From the NCBI RefSeq assembly GCF_030052815.1, contig NC_079505.1, forward strand, positions 8,472,898 through 8,536,897: a DNA stretch of 64,000 nucleotides, read 5' to 3'. This stretch comes from Hevea brasiliensis (Eukaryota; Streptophyta; Magnoliopsida; Malpighiales; Euphorbiaceae). Of this stretch, positions 33,338 through 45,148 are shown piece after piece (position 1 is the stretch's first letter; each line of letters opens with the position of its first letter). The position numbers and the translations under genes were made by a program. Below the pieces are notes generated by a model. It saw only the letters and a list, made by a program, of their open reading frames with translations. It ran no database searches and had not been told where the DNA came from.

Positions 33338-34560
33338 TCAATCAACACTGTTGTCAGACATGCCATGCAAGCTGTCATGCCCATCATCACTAATCTCTAA
33401 ACTAGCATGCAATGATCTTAACTCATGTACCAAAGACAAAGGAGTAACCCGTAGACTTGCCATAGTCTTGCGACTTAAGGCATCAGCCACAACATTAGCT
33501 TTCCCTGGCTGATAGTCTATCAGACAATCATAGTCTTTTATCAACTCTAACCATCTCCTCTGTCTCAAATTCAGCTCTTTTTGGGTGCCCAAATACTTTA
33601 AACTCTTATGATCTGTGTAGATGTAGCACTTCTCCCCATACAAATAATGTCTCCAGATCTTAAGAGCAAACACAATGGCTGCAAGCTCCAAATCATGTGT
33701 TGGATAATTCCTCTCATGCGGTTTTAGCTGGCGTGATGCATAGGCAATGACATTTCGATCTTGCATCAACACACAGCCTAACCCATTGTGAGAAGCATCA
33801 CTATAAACTGTATATTCTTTACCCGGGGTAGGTAAAGTTAGGACTGGAGCTTGATCAAACATCTCTTCAATTCATCAAAACTGTGCTGTCATTTATCCGT
33901 CCACTGTTATTTTACATCTTTTCTAAGCAGCTTGGTCAATGGAGATGCCAACATGGAGAATCCCTTCACAAATCTACGGTAGTATCCAGCTAAACCCAGA
34001 AAACTACGAATTTCTGTGACATTTCTGGGTGGCCTCCAATTAAGGACAGCTTCAATCTTACTTGGATCTACCTTAATGCCCTCTTCTGATACTACATGCC
34101 CCAAAAAAGATATTTCTTTCAGCCAAAATTCACACTTCGACAATTTGGCATATAGCTGTTTCTCTCTCCAAGTCTGCGATTACAATCGTAGATGCCTATC
34201 ATGCTCTTACGCATTCCTCGAATAGACCAATATATCATCTATGAATACCACAACAAAGCGGTCGAGGTATGGTGCGAAAATAGTGTTCATCGGATCCATA
34301 AAAGCGGTAGGAGCATTAGTTAACCCGAATGGCATGACCAAGAACTCATAATGGCCATAGCGGGTTCTGAAGGCAGTTTTAGAAATACTTTGCTCTTGTA
34401 CTTTCAGCTGATAATAACCTGATCTCAGGTCAATTTTGGAGAACACAGCTGCACCCCTCAACTGATCAAACAAGTCATCAATGCGGGGTAATGGATATCT
34501 ATTCTTTATTGTCACCTTATTCAGCTGCGATAATCAATGCATAACAGGAGAGTGCCATCC
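33338..34560 (-). pseudogene. Tekay-2 reverse transcriptase and RNase H
   Basis: The RT fingers/palm are at 34515-34207 ([53 protein letters not shown]). The text breaks where the thumb should start, then continues at 34143-33907 ([35 protein letters not shown]). RNase H is open at 33862-33338 ([59 protein letters not shown]), with the catalytic residues kept. Breaks near 34530, 34200 and 33880 coincide with short missing stretches compared with Tekay-1. Confidence 0.9.
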
Positions 34561-35250
34561 TTCTTCTTTACAAACAATCTGGCGCTCCCCAGGTGACACA
34601 CTAGAGGCGGATAAAGCCCTTGTCAAGCAACTCTTGCAACCGCACTTTCAACTCTTTCAATTCTGCGGTGCCATTCTATATGGCATTATGGAGATTGGGT
34701 CCACCGAGCATAACATCAATTTCAAATCGCACCTCTCTTTGGAGGTAATCACGGCAATTCATCAGAAATACATCAGGAAAGTCACATACCGTAGGGATGT
34801 CCCTTAGTCTTGGACTCCCCACAGGTGTCTATCACATGTGCCAAGTATGCTTCACACCCCTTTTTAATCATCCTACGGCTAGTGCGGCGAAATGATGTTT
34901 GATGGCGATAAATGCCTCTCCAGTGTATTACCACATCACCGTACAAAGGAGACCAAAAGTGGTATCTTGATCTCTGATCCAATCATAGCATGATGCACAG
35001 CTAACCAATCCATGCCCAAGATGATATCATACTCTCTAAAGGGCATTTCAATCAAGTTCGACAGAAAACATGTCCTTGGATCACCAAAGGACGCCTCTAT
35101 AGATTCTGTTGACTCGGACTTCTTGTCCTAACGGACTAGTTACTAGCACTTCAAAATCCATTTGCACACATGGAGCGACAAGTGAAGCCCGACTATGCTA
35201 GCACTAACATATGAATGGGTTGAACCGGATCAAACAATACAAATACTTCT
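34561..35250 (-). pseudogene. Tekay-2 protease region
   Basis: The active-site text reads LFDPGSTHSYVSASI (about 35240-35190), the D-P-G form common in this group. Downstream text is heavily frame-shifted; recognisable blocks include the YHLGHDWL-like segment near 35010. There is no open frame longer than 66 codons. The link to RT near 34560 is broken. Confidence 0.68.
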
Positions 35251-36486
35251 TGATTAGAGATAGAGAATGTACGGCTACCACATCGAGGTCTCGGCCTCTT
35301 CTCATTTCATTGCGTAGATTCAGTTGAAGCACTTCCTTGTCCCGTTGACCAATTGTGCCTCGTTGCACAGGCGGTGCCTCTACCTCTGCCTCTTCCTCGC
35401 CAAATGACTGTGAACCTCTAGGAGCGAGGACTGCAGAATAGATCCTTCAGTGATAGTAGGAGGCTGGACCATATCTCGGAGCACTAGTGCAGTCTTTAGC
35501 TATATGGCCCTTGCCTCCACATTAAAAGCAGGCTCCGGTGGCCCAATAGCATTCCCCATGAATCTTGCCACAAGTCTCATAGGGGCGGGCGAATGTGAAC
35601 CCTCGCTGATCGGACTGCACCTAGGGCTCTCGACGGAAAATCTGCCTCTGCCAAATCGCCACCTCGACCCTCTGGGTCCACTAAACTTCTTTTTCTTTCC
35701 GAGGTAGCACTAACTCTGCTCAATTGATTTTTCCCCCTTGTCTTTTTCTAATTTCGACTTTTTCCTTCACTAGGTTTGCTTCGCTTCAACTCTCTCCAAT
35801 TCAAGTGCTTGAGACATAAGCTCGAGAAGTTCTTTGTGTCGAAATCCTACAACTTGCATCCGTATCTTTGGGCTTCAAACCCGTTTCAAATCTCTTGCAC
35901 CTTGCCTTCGGTAGTAAGGAGACTCTCACATAGTGACTCGGTGAGAACTCCCTCTCATACTCGCCACCGATCGATTTCCTTGTTTTAAGCTCAAAAATTC
36001 TTGCAATTTCGATCAACATATGCATCAGGATGTATTTACTGTCTAAACTCTCTGATGAAGTCATCCTGGTCAAGACTGGTGGTTACGCCTTGGCTGTGGG
36101 GATGGTCTTCCACCGATCCATACGCATCCCCTTGCGGTAGAGACACGAATACTCAAACTTTAATTCATCTTGGCGGTCTGACTTCTTAAATACTCTGTCC
36201 ATTCTTTCAAGACATTGCTCTGCCTCAAGTGGGTCTACTGTACCCTTAAATTCTGCAGCCCCATACTTCAATAATTTATCATATTGTCTGGCTGGAGGCA
36301 GTGGTTGTGCCACAGGTGGTTGGGGTGGAGCTTGAGCGGGCATACCCTGACCATTTGTTGAAACATTGCCGCTATCTCTGTGCTGTGTGCGAGAATTTGC
36401 GGCATTTGTGGGGGTGTCTTCTTGACTCCACCGACATTCGGTAAAGTGGGCTTCCCCTTGTGCCTCGGCTTCAGCAATTTGCTCAA
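35251..36486 (-). pseudogene. Tekay-2 gag with zinc knuckle
   Basis: The gag is readable from about 36486. A Gln/Pro-rich N-terminal part is followed by YDKLLKYGAAEFKGTVDPLEAE and CLERMDRVFKKSDRQDELKF (36270-36150), the chromovirus capsid block. Further capsid text lies at 36073-35801. A zinc knuckle of the form CX2CX4HX4C appears near 35540-35495 (C-F-stop-C-GGKGH-IAKDC), where a TAA occupies the residue between the first two cysteines. Several short deletions break the frame. Confidence 0.72.
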
Positions 36487-36672
36487 TGGCGATCCCCTTC
36501 TTCCATTTCAGTTGAAGTTAGGGTATCTCTGAACAAGTAACACAAGGAGATTTCCCTCCGTTAGTTCATATTCATGATGTAATGCTTGTATGTAACAAAT
36601 ATGGACATTGAGCAGTTGTACTTAACAAAGAAAAGACACAAATTCACAATTGAAAACATAATTCAAAAACTT

Positions 36673-36684
36673 GCTCTGATACCA
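36673..36684 (-). promoter_or_regulatory. Tekay-2 primer binding site
   Basis: GCTCTGATACCA is the complement of TGGTATCAGAGC. It lies eight bases from the 5' LTR end at 36693. Confidence 0.92.
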
Positions 36685-36692
36685 CTAAAACA

Positions 36693-39600
36693 TGTCACAC
36701 CTTACCCCTCTGTAAGGCATAACATGATCCCGTAGAATACCTAATGAACTACCGAACTTCACCTACCGATAACTCATTAGGTACCCTACAAGGGATTTTA
36801 AAACAATTTTCTTATCTTTGACAAGTGGTGAGCATTTCAAATAAGTATTTAAAACATTTAGTTGAAATTAAAACTAATTAATATTTTTGGCCATTTTAGT
36901 TTTCCGCAAATTTTATAAAAATTTTGTGAGTTTCCTCTGTATTTTGAGAAAACCGTTCTTGAATACTGTAAAAGCACTTCCAAAAATATTTCACAACTCC
37001 CAACCACCAATAATTCTCAAATCAAATCAATCAAGGCACTTCAAATAATTTCACAATACAAATCAAGATTTCTCATCTCCAAGTATTTAATATCTTCATT
37101 TACAAAACATAAAGTAGAAAATTTATGTTTACAAATATTAAATTTACAGAAACAAACCCAAAATAATATTATTACAAATTTTATACAAACTTTGTACAAG
37201 TGCTCAAGACCCATGTACATGTCCATACATTTATGTGCAATATATACATCAAAAGAAATATTTCTGATTAGGGTATAAATTATACGAAGACTTCAAGTGA
37301 TGACTTCACACACCAAATTTCGGCTCGATCTGCTCCTCTAATCTCTGTATCTGCGACAATAAAGCTATCGAGTACTAGGACTCGATGGTGCACAATATAC
37401 TAAAATAATCTTTATGCAAAACTTAAAGCACATTAATTCAAAAATTTTACTAAACATTAAAATTAAATAAAATCATGAATTGTTAGATTTTACATGTAAA
37501 CCAAGTTTATTTAAAAGTTTCAAAACACATTTCATAAAATCCACAGTTAGATCACGCCATTCGAAACAAATAGAATCTCAATAGACAGAGGCTAAAGAGA
37601 AATCATATGAATCTCAATAGCCGAGGCTAAAGAGAAATCATATCACAGCTAGCTAGCTCAAATATATGGATATCCATTCACATCCTCTTCTCTTGGCACA
37701 CCTCAACACTTCTCGGAGAAGGAATCAAAATTGAAACTAATTACCCCCACTAGTCGTGCTAGTGAGGTGTTCAAATATATGGTCATGACACGTGGTTTCA
37801 AAACTTATCTTAATAATTTGCTAAACATTGTCATTTCAAATATACACAATAAATTTCTCAATTTGAATCAAAACATCATAAGTAAGGTCACAATACTTTC
37901 AACAATTCAAAGCAACAATAAAATGCATATTTCATTCATTTAATCAATGAATTTTTTAGAGCATAGTAATATTGTGCACAAACCTCAAGCAGTCGTCCTT
38001 TAGCCTCGACTCGGTTCCTCGAGTTCCTTCCGATATTCTTTTCAACTGAAACACACAATTTTACAATGTTTCAGTACTAGAACTTAAAATAAATTCAAAA
38101 TAAACTTAGCTTCACATTTACCTAACTCTAACGTGTTAAATTCGACGTTCTCGAAATTTTGTGTTTGTTACTATTCACTGCACTATTCAAGTCCAATTAT
38201 TGACTTTCTAAGGCTTAATAGGTATGGGAACTCCAACTTCACCCACATACCACATTTTGGTCACCAAACTTGTTGGTTTTGGTCATTTGTTTAAAGCTTA
38301 GGTCATTTTGGCAAAATTGCCAATTTTTGGTTTTGGTTTTCCAGTTGCACTATTCCATTGGTCGATCTACTGTTGGAATTTGACAAAACTTCCTTCATAG
38401 AAAATGTTCCTTATTGTCTTAAGTGTATTCTCATTTTGGATCACCTCAATCGGAGTTTTGCAGCTCAAGTTATGGCCAAAATAAGTTTATCGTTCACGCA
38501 ATCGCTCATACTGCAATTTAGGTGCTGGCAGGTTTTTGGTCCAACTTTGGTCAATTATTTGATCAAGTTAAGTTCATAATTTGGTCTCACTTTCTTCATA
38601 TGAAATGTTGTACTATGTCTTAGGTTTCCATCGGTTCAAGAATCGCCTAAATCCGAGTTTTCTAGAGAGAGTTATAGCTATCCAAACTTTGCTACTCAAC
38701 TAAAAATCTGCAGAATTTCAGTACAGAAATTTTAACTTTGCTCAATGATTTGAATGAGTTAATGGCATAATTTGGGTTGGTGTTCTTCATGAAAGTTTTA
38801 GGTCTATATCATATCTAATTGCTGGTAAAATTTCAGGTCAATTTGACCTACCTAGCTCAAGTTATGACCAAATGAACAGTTACTGTTCATTTGGTCAGTT
38901 TAGTGCAGTGGCAGCCTGCTATCAACTCACTTTGGTCAATTGTTTCACCAAGTTTTGGTCAGTTTTTGGCAATGGTTCCTTAATGAAAATTGTGTTCTTT
39001 TATGTCTATTTTCATCTCCAATTGGTGGCATATCCATTAGGCTTGTAAAATTTGAGTTTTGGTCCTTCAAAGTAGGTTTGGTCATGCTGCCACATGACCA
39101 TTGGACATCCTAATTTAACTTAGTTTCCTATCATTCCCACACAAGTTATTTGGTCATAATTGACCATTATTTCATGTCACAATAGGTTAAACATGCCATT
39201 TATGCATTTCTCCAAATTTTGGTTCATAAACCCTAGCATTGAAACCCTAACTCACTCATTCAATCACAATTGGTGCATTTCCATCTTAACACCATACTAA
39301 TGTAAGTTTATTAACATCTTTAATTCCCTTTAAACACATCAAACCATACCAATCATACTCCCATCAACCAAGCCAAAATTTCAGTTTAGTCCTTCTCCCA
39401 TGATTTTATTTCATTTCAAGTTTATTTACAAGCTCTTGATGCCACACTAACACTAATTAAACAATAAAAATTGAAGTTTATAGTACTATACCTTGAGCAG
39501 AATTTTCTTCCTCCTTTTCTTCAAATTTTTTTTCTTTCTTTTCCTTGAATCTTCTTTCTTAGTTGCCCAAACAAGGTCTACTTATGGTAGAACAATTTTG

Positions 39601-40346
39601 TATGGTTGGATTTTAGTTTTTCAAGCTCAAAAATGAGCTTTCATGGTGGTTTTGTGAGGGAGAGAAGAGAGTGACGTTTTTGAGAAGATGAAGATGACTT
39701 TTTGTTGTTAATTTTTTTCTTTTCTTAATTTATTTTAGTTGATGGAAGACCACAAAATCCCATTTAATAAATAACTTAATTAATTTCTTATTGACATCAT
39801 TCATGATGTCATCATCTTTAACTTTTCTATCTTCTTCTTCTTTTTTTTTTTCTATTAGTTTTTTAATTTAATTCGCGATTCAAATTTTCTTTTCTCCGAT
39901 TTTATTTGTGATTAGGTCAGAGTCACTCGGTCAATTGACCAAATTGCCCCTCGTCGGTTCATCCCGGTTTGCAAATAATCCAATATTTCTTCCGGCTCCC
40001 TGACCTAATTATTTGACTGACTTAACAGTTCTTTTTCGTGATTTTCTCTTTTCCACTGTGTCCATAAGGGTCCTAAGGACCGCAGCGTCACTTTACAGTC
40101 GAAATTTGAGTTTAAAACGACTTGTGATCGTTCGAGAAGGTCACTCATCGCTGTGACTCTCGGCTCGTTTAACCTCTTATGTTCTGTTTTTCTTATTTGT
40201 AGTTAACTAATTAAACATTACTAGTTATTTGTGTTTATGGCTTCTCAAATTGTCTTAGGTATGGCTCTAATCCCAATAATTGTCCGGACTGACACCGGTC
40301 ACCGGAACAGTGAAATATACCAGGCTATGCAAACAGGGGTGTTACA
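36693..40346 (-). repeat. Tekay-2 5' LTR (3654 bp)
   Basis: It is near-identical to the 3' LTR in bases but has many 1-10-bp gaps. It holds the same four modules (from about 38391) and the palindrome at 38866-38896. Confidence 0.93.
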
Positions 40347-40351
40347 AAAAC

Positions 40352-41260
40352 CACTCCTCTTATTCCTGCTTCTTCCTCTGTAATTAGTTTGGCCACCACT
40401 ATCCATAGTACCCATGTGGGGAACACCTGAAGAACCCTCTGCTCTATTTTTCTTTGCCCTTCCACTGTCATCCACAGCATAGCTAATCTCAATCTGTCTG
40501 GCTCGATCAACTACCACATCAAAAGACTGATAAGACATTATGGCCAGGTTTGCATACCTCCTGTCAAGCCCCTTTAGGAATCTCTTCACCTTCATAGTTT
40601 CTGTAGCTACTGCTGTAGGGGCATACCTGCTTAGTTCCAGAAATTCTATAGCATATTCATCTACAGACCTGCCATTCTGCCTTAAGGCCTCAAAGGCCCA
40701 CTACTTTTGATCTCTGAAACTTTCTGGTACAAATCTGTTGATAAACAGTTCCACAAACTGGGTCCATAACAACCTTTCACCCGAGGTAATATGTAGTCAT
40801 TCATCCATTGTCTAGGCATAGGCCCCATGACATGCTGCATACACTCTATAAGTCTTCTATCAGTCAACTGCAACTCTGTTCCTGCCTGTCTGCAGGAATC
40901 CAAAAACCGATATGCATCGTCTGATACATCATAAGTACCAGGCACCAACTTCTTGAAATTGATTATCTGTTTGTAAGGTTCCCCTCTTGGTGCGGTGAAT
41001 TACTGCTGCTGTGGAGGGTGGACCATATACTGTGCCATCATATCGATGATTCTCTGCAAACCAACTAGAGTAGCTGCCATTGGGTCCATAGGACCCTGTG
41101 CCATAAAAGACTGATCCTGAACTGGTGGTAGCTGCTCTTCTACTTGAGCAGCTCTAGGCCTCCTACCCCGCTTCCTCGGGGCAGGCGCCTCATCCTGTGC
41201 CGACACCTCGTCAAGCACATCTGGTTCTGGTGCAGTGGCAACTCTCCTGCTTCTACGCAT
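40352..41260 (-). pseudogene. Tekay-1 gag N-terminus and capsid-like part
   Basis: The ATG at 41260 begins MRRSRRVATAPEPDVLDEV, followed by an Arg/Pro-rich segment (RKRGRRPRAAQ). A stop lies near 41000. The capsid-like part is at 40948-40682 and 40595-40352 (RFLKGLDRRYANLAIMSYQSF, a retrotrans_gag motif). Stops around 40680-40600 interrupt it. At 40352 the text RNKRSGF is cut by Tekay-2; after skipping it and one AAAAC copy the frame continues at 28205. This gives independent proof of the nesting. Confidence 0.85.
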
Positions 41261-41471
41261 TTTCCTAAAATTCAGCAGTATTAGCCCACAATATTCAAAA
41301 CAGCATGTTACACAGCTCTATAAACTCATATTTATACATAATTACATGAAGCAGAAACTAGAAGCGAAGATGACAATGCAAGACGAATGTGGACCCTATT
41401 TTCCGCATGTGACTCCTAGTAGACTCTTTCCAACACTTTAGACAATTATTCCCTATGAATCTGGAGCCTAA

Positions 41472-41483
41472 GCTCTGATACCA
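41472..41483 (-). promoter_or_regulatory. Tekay-1 primer binding site
   Basis: GCTCTGATACCA is the complement of TGGTATCAGAGC. It is separated from the 5' LTR end at 41488 by four bases. Confidence 0.92.
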
Positions 41484-41487
41484 CATT

Positions 41488-44222
41488 TGTCACGACCCAA
41501 CCTATGGGCCGGACAAGACTAGGACACAGGCGACCTAAAGCCTCCGAGGCCCGTAGTAAGTCTAACTATTCCTCGACCCAACTCTAAGGCCCATTTGGGC
41601 CCAATTTCAAGAATTCAACCGCCATAAAATGGACCTTTCAACGGGGAGTTTTTGACTCACCCGACCTGTAAACACAATATATAATCAATTGGGGAGCTCA
41701 GCTCACCCTCCACATACTCAAATGTCATAAAAATAAATGGGAGCTTAGCTCCCTCATCCAGTCCAACAAACATGCATATAATAATAAGTTTACAGGCCCA
41801 ACATGACAATTATATTACAGTCCCCAAAACAAATAAATATTTCTAACACATGCGAAAATTTTAGGAGTTAATAGAATTACACAAACATTAATAAACAACC
41901 TGCGAAGGAGAAAAGCAGGTTAACCACAACAAAAATCCTCCTGTAGCCTGAAAAATAATGAACAGGAGTGAGCGTTCGACTCAGAGAGTAAAATATCAAT
42001 TTTAACCATAATCTCTATAACTATCTAAAACTAATGCACCCTGTAGAGTGAAATGCAATATCAGTAATATTTTTACATCATAACAGCAAAAAGATAATTT
42101 AAAGCACTTACACACCCGATAATGTCAAACAATACATATATGGGAGCTGATCCCCTATACAGCTCTCTTATTCCAACCTGTGCCAGCGAAGAACTCAGCT
42201 CGGACTTCCACTTAATAAACCAAATCGGGATCCCAGCGAAGAACTCAGCTCGGACTTCCACTTAATAAACCAAATCGGGATCCCAGCGAAGAACTCAAGC
42301 CGTGTCTACCCCGAAGGACCGGGTCCCAGCGAAGATCTCAAGCCGTGTCTACCCGTCCTGTCCATAGCCAACACCACACCACACGCACGCCAACTCACGC
42401 ACACTGCTCCAAATTACCACAACAACATCCATGGCACTTTAACAGTTGTGAATGCAACATAAAATGTGCCTAGAGTTTAACTACATAGATATATACATAT
42501 AAGTGATGTATGGACATGCTTGAACATATAATAATATCGAAATTACAATTAAAATTAATATTTTACTCACAGACTTGACAGTAGTCACTGTGGCGGCTGA
42601 ACGGAGGAAGAAGGCTGTCCCGGCTCACCTGACAATTTTATTACAATCATTTAATAAATTTGACTCCATACAAATTAAGAAAAAGACCAAAGACGTCCTA
42701 AGTCGTGCCGAAAATCCGGCAGAGTCTCCCTTATACCTAAGACCTACCCAACCTGCAAATGGGTTTAAAACACACTTCTATATCCATCAATCATACACCC
42801 ACAACTCAATCATATCACACAGCCCCTCCTAGGCCCATCCAAACAGTCATCAATCACAATATGTAAAATTACAGTTTAATCCTTATAATTGACCCTTTTT
42901 GCAAAAACTACCCAAATAAACTCTAAAAATTCTAAAACTTTTTCCCACGGTCCTTAGCAATATTACCAGGCTATTGCAAAAAAAAATCATAATTTTCTGA
43001 GCTACCACGAATATTTTATGGATTTTTAATCCCATTTAAGCACTAGAAAATTATGAAAAAGCAAAGTTCGGGTTTACCTATGCCGATTCTGACTTCGGGG
43101 ACGCACTCGGGACGTCTGACAATGGTGGGGTAGCCAAAATATCGATCCAATTCAGAGACTTTTTCGGAAGCCAGTCTGTCTGGCTGGAAATTCACAAACC
43201 CGGACAACTGTTGAATTTCCGAGAATTGAAGGTATCTACACGAAGCCCACAACACGGGGTTTAGTATAAAATTTTTACGGAATTTTCTAAGCTCATTTAA
43301 TGCTCGAAAAAATATTACGAAGTTTCGTGGGACCCACCGAAAAAGGATGTCGAAAAATTTTGAAATTTATATTGCCGAGAAGCTCTCAACGAGTGGAGCG
43401 TTCTGGTACTCTCGGTTTTCTCGTGGGGTTCAAGGTTTGTGAGGAATCTAGCCCAAAAGTCAAAATGGGCTAAAATTTCCTGGACAAAAATTGGACAAAC
43501 CGCTCGATGGATTTTAGTGTTCTTGGTGTCTATGGAAAGCTCTCGAGGTGTAGATGGTGTTTGACACAAGACCCGGCCCAATCGGTGGCCGGATCGGCCA
43601 AATTTTGGCCGGAAAGTCGAAACGGCGCGCGTGCATCTGGTGGTCTTTGCGTGCGTTTTCCGACCGCCTGGAGAGTCGGCTGGCTTGGGGAGGTGGTGGG
43701 GTGGTGCGCCGGCGAGGTGGGGAAGGCTGGGTGGCAGAGGCGCGGCCTGGGGGTGAGGGAGGAGAGAGAAAACGGGAAGGGAAGGAGGAGAGGTCGAGCG
43801 CGCTAGGGAGAAGAAGGAAGAAAAAAAAAAGGGCCAGTCGAACGCGAGGGAGAAGAAGGAAGAAAAAGAAAAGGGCCGGTCCGATTCGACCGGTCCGATC
43901 CGATCCGGTTTGATTCGGCCGGTTCGATTCAGGATACAAAATTTTAAATTTTTGCTCTGCCTTGGGACCGAAAATGAGGCCCAAAAATTCCGAAAAAAAT
44001 TCTAGAAAACTCAGAAAAATTCGTAGACTCCAAATATATTTTTAGTTTTACCACGTGGTTTTTAAATTAATTTTTAAAAATCATCAATGTTTTATATTTT
44101 CGGGAAATCAAACCCGATTTCCAAAATATGAAAAATTTCAAATAATTTTCTAAAATTTAAATAAAAATAAAAATATTAATATTACTCACAAAATAATAAA
44201 TTTAAAAATTTGGGGTGTTACA
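41488..44222 (-). repeat. Tekay-1 5' LTR (2735 bp)
   Basis: On the plus strand it reads TGTCACGACCC...GGGGTGTTACA. It is 78 bp longer than the 3' LTR, mainly through a 50-bp tandem duplication (42185-42284) and a 42-bp duplication in the purine-rich part (43805-43888). Confidence 0.93.
42185..42284. repeat. 50-bp tandem duplication inside the Tekay-1 5' LTR
   Basis: Two copies of a unit starting AGCGAAGAACTCAGCTCGGA, spaced exactly 50 bp. The 3' LTR has one copy (from 22387). Confidence 0.9.
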
Positions 44223-45148
44223 ATTAACCAAAATACTAGTCTATACATGGGCCCTACCAAAATACAAAAAATCGGCGAGGTAACTCTGGACAGTGGCAGT
44301 TCTGGTCAGAGCTCTGTCAGTGTATTACTGGTGCTGCTGTTGTGGCTGATGGGACTGATCTCCAGTACCTATGTGATGGAAAACCAACGCGCTAAGCATA
44401 ACGCTTAGTGGTGCATAATTTATAATAACAATAATTTAACAATTGAAATAATATCTGCAAATCATAATTTCTGAGTCTTTTACATTTTTTATTACTCTTT
44501 GGAAGCAATTAACATTATTGGGATCTTTTATGATTACTTATTGTATTTTAAGTCTTAATTAATTTTTATCAGTGCCCAAGAAACCTATAACAAATTATAA
44601 AAGCTGGATGCATAGGTGTATACTAGTTAGACAGCCATATGTCTATCCAGTATACGTCTATTAGGCACGAGGCCAGCTGCCGGGCACGAGACCCGCTGTC
44701 AGGCTTGTAAAGCCAGAAATAAAGTAGGCACAATGGCCAGTAAGTAGGCATATAGCCTGTAGAACAATCATACCAAATATATTTTGTCAGTTCATGATTT
44801 TCTCAGTAGGCAGTATTGCTATCTGTAGTTCCTAATTGGTATACCAATTTATCCAAACTAAATAAATAAGTCTAGGTATACTATGGGCAATTAAACATTT
44901 TTAATTATTTTAGCACTATTCGCTGTTACTATTTTCTGGTACTGTTCATTAGTACCATTAATTTCATATTAATAGGACATTAGTCCCAATTTACATATTC
45001 ATATCATTTTTAATATTTAATTATCCTTATGAGTATTTTAATTATCATATATAGCATTTTTCCCATGAACTTTTCTTTAGGTTCATGTTGATGTGTTATT
45101 TTTATCTAGGAATTTGACTAGGTTAGGATGTCTATTTAGTCACACTTC

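Larger units (their letters stand above)
28211..40346 (-). mobile_element. Tekay-2: chromovirus with 3.65-kb LTRs, nested in Tekay-1 gag
   Basis: The 3' LTR is 28211-31896, the 5' LTR 36693-40346, and the target duplication AAAAC lies at 28206-28210 and 40347-40351. The internal part is only 4.8 kb. Each LTR is about 3.65 kb, so LTRs make up 60% of the element. The minus-strand order gag, protease, RT, RNase H, integrase, chromodomain-like end puts it in the Tekay/Del group, but its LTR is unrelated to that of Tekay-1. The LTR pair is very similar in base identity but differs by many short gaps. The same kind of short gap breaks the coding part into many frames. It is the youngest layer of this nest. 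Confidence 0.94.
21675..44222 (-). mobile_element. Tekay-1: Ty3/gypsy chromovirus with 2.7-kb LTRs, split by Tekay-2
   Basis: The 3' LTR is 21675-24331, the 5' LTR 41488-44222, and the target duplication ATTAA lies at 21670-21674 and 44223-44227. The internal part is 24332-28210 plus 40352-41487 (about 5 kb), interrupted by a 12.1-kb element. Order on the minus strand is gag, zinc knuckle, protease, RT, RNase H, integrase, chromodomain-like end: the gypsy order with the chromovirus C-terminus, best matching the Tekay/Del lineage. Primer site and polypurine tract are present. The LTRs differ by scattered substitutions and by two short tandem duplications in the 5' LTR, so it is moderately old. 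Stops and a changed integrase residue make it non-autonomous. Confidence 0.93.

Noticed and set aside
27858..36486. Short conserved-looking motifs with a G-H-x4-C zinc pattern, first considered as host zinc-finger genes
   Set aside because: Both are nucleocapsid zinc knuckles in the correct place between gag and protease of the two Tekay elements.
28211..40346. The repeated 3.65-kb blocks considered as a segmental duplication
   Set aside because: TG...CA ends, an AAAAC target duplication, a primer site and a polypurine tract show they are the LTRs of one element.
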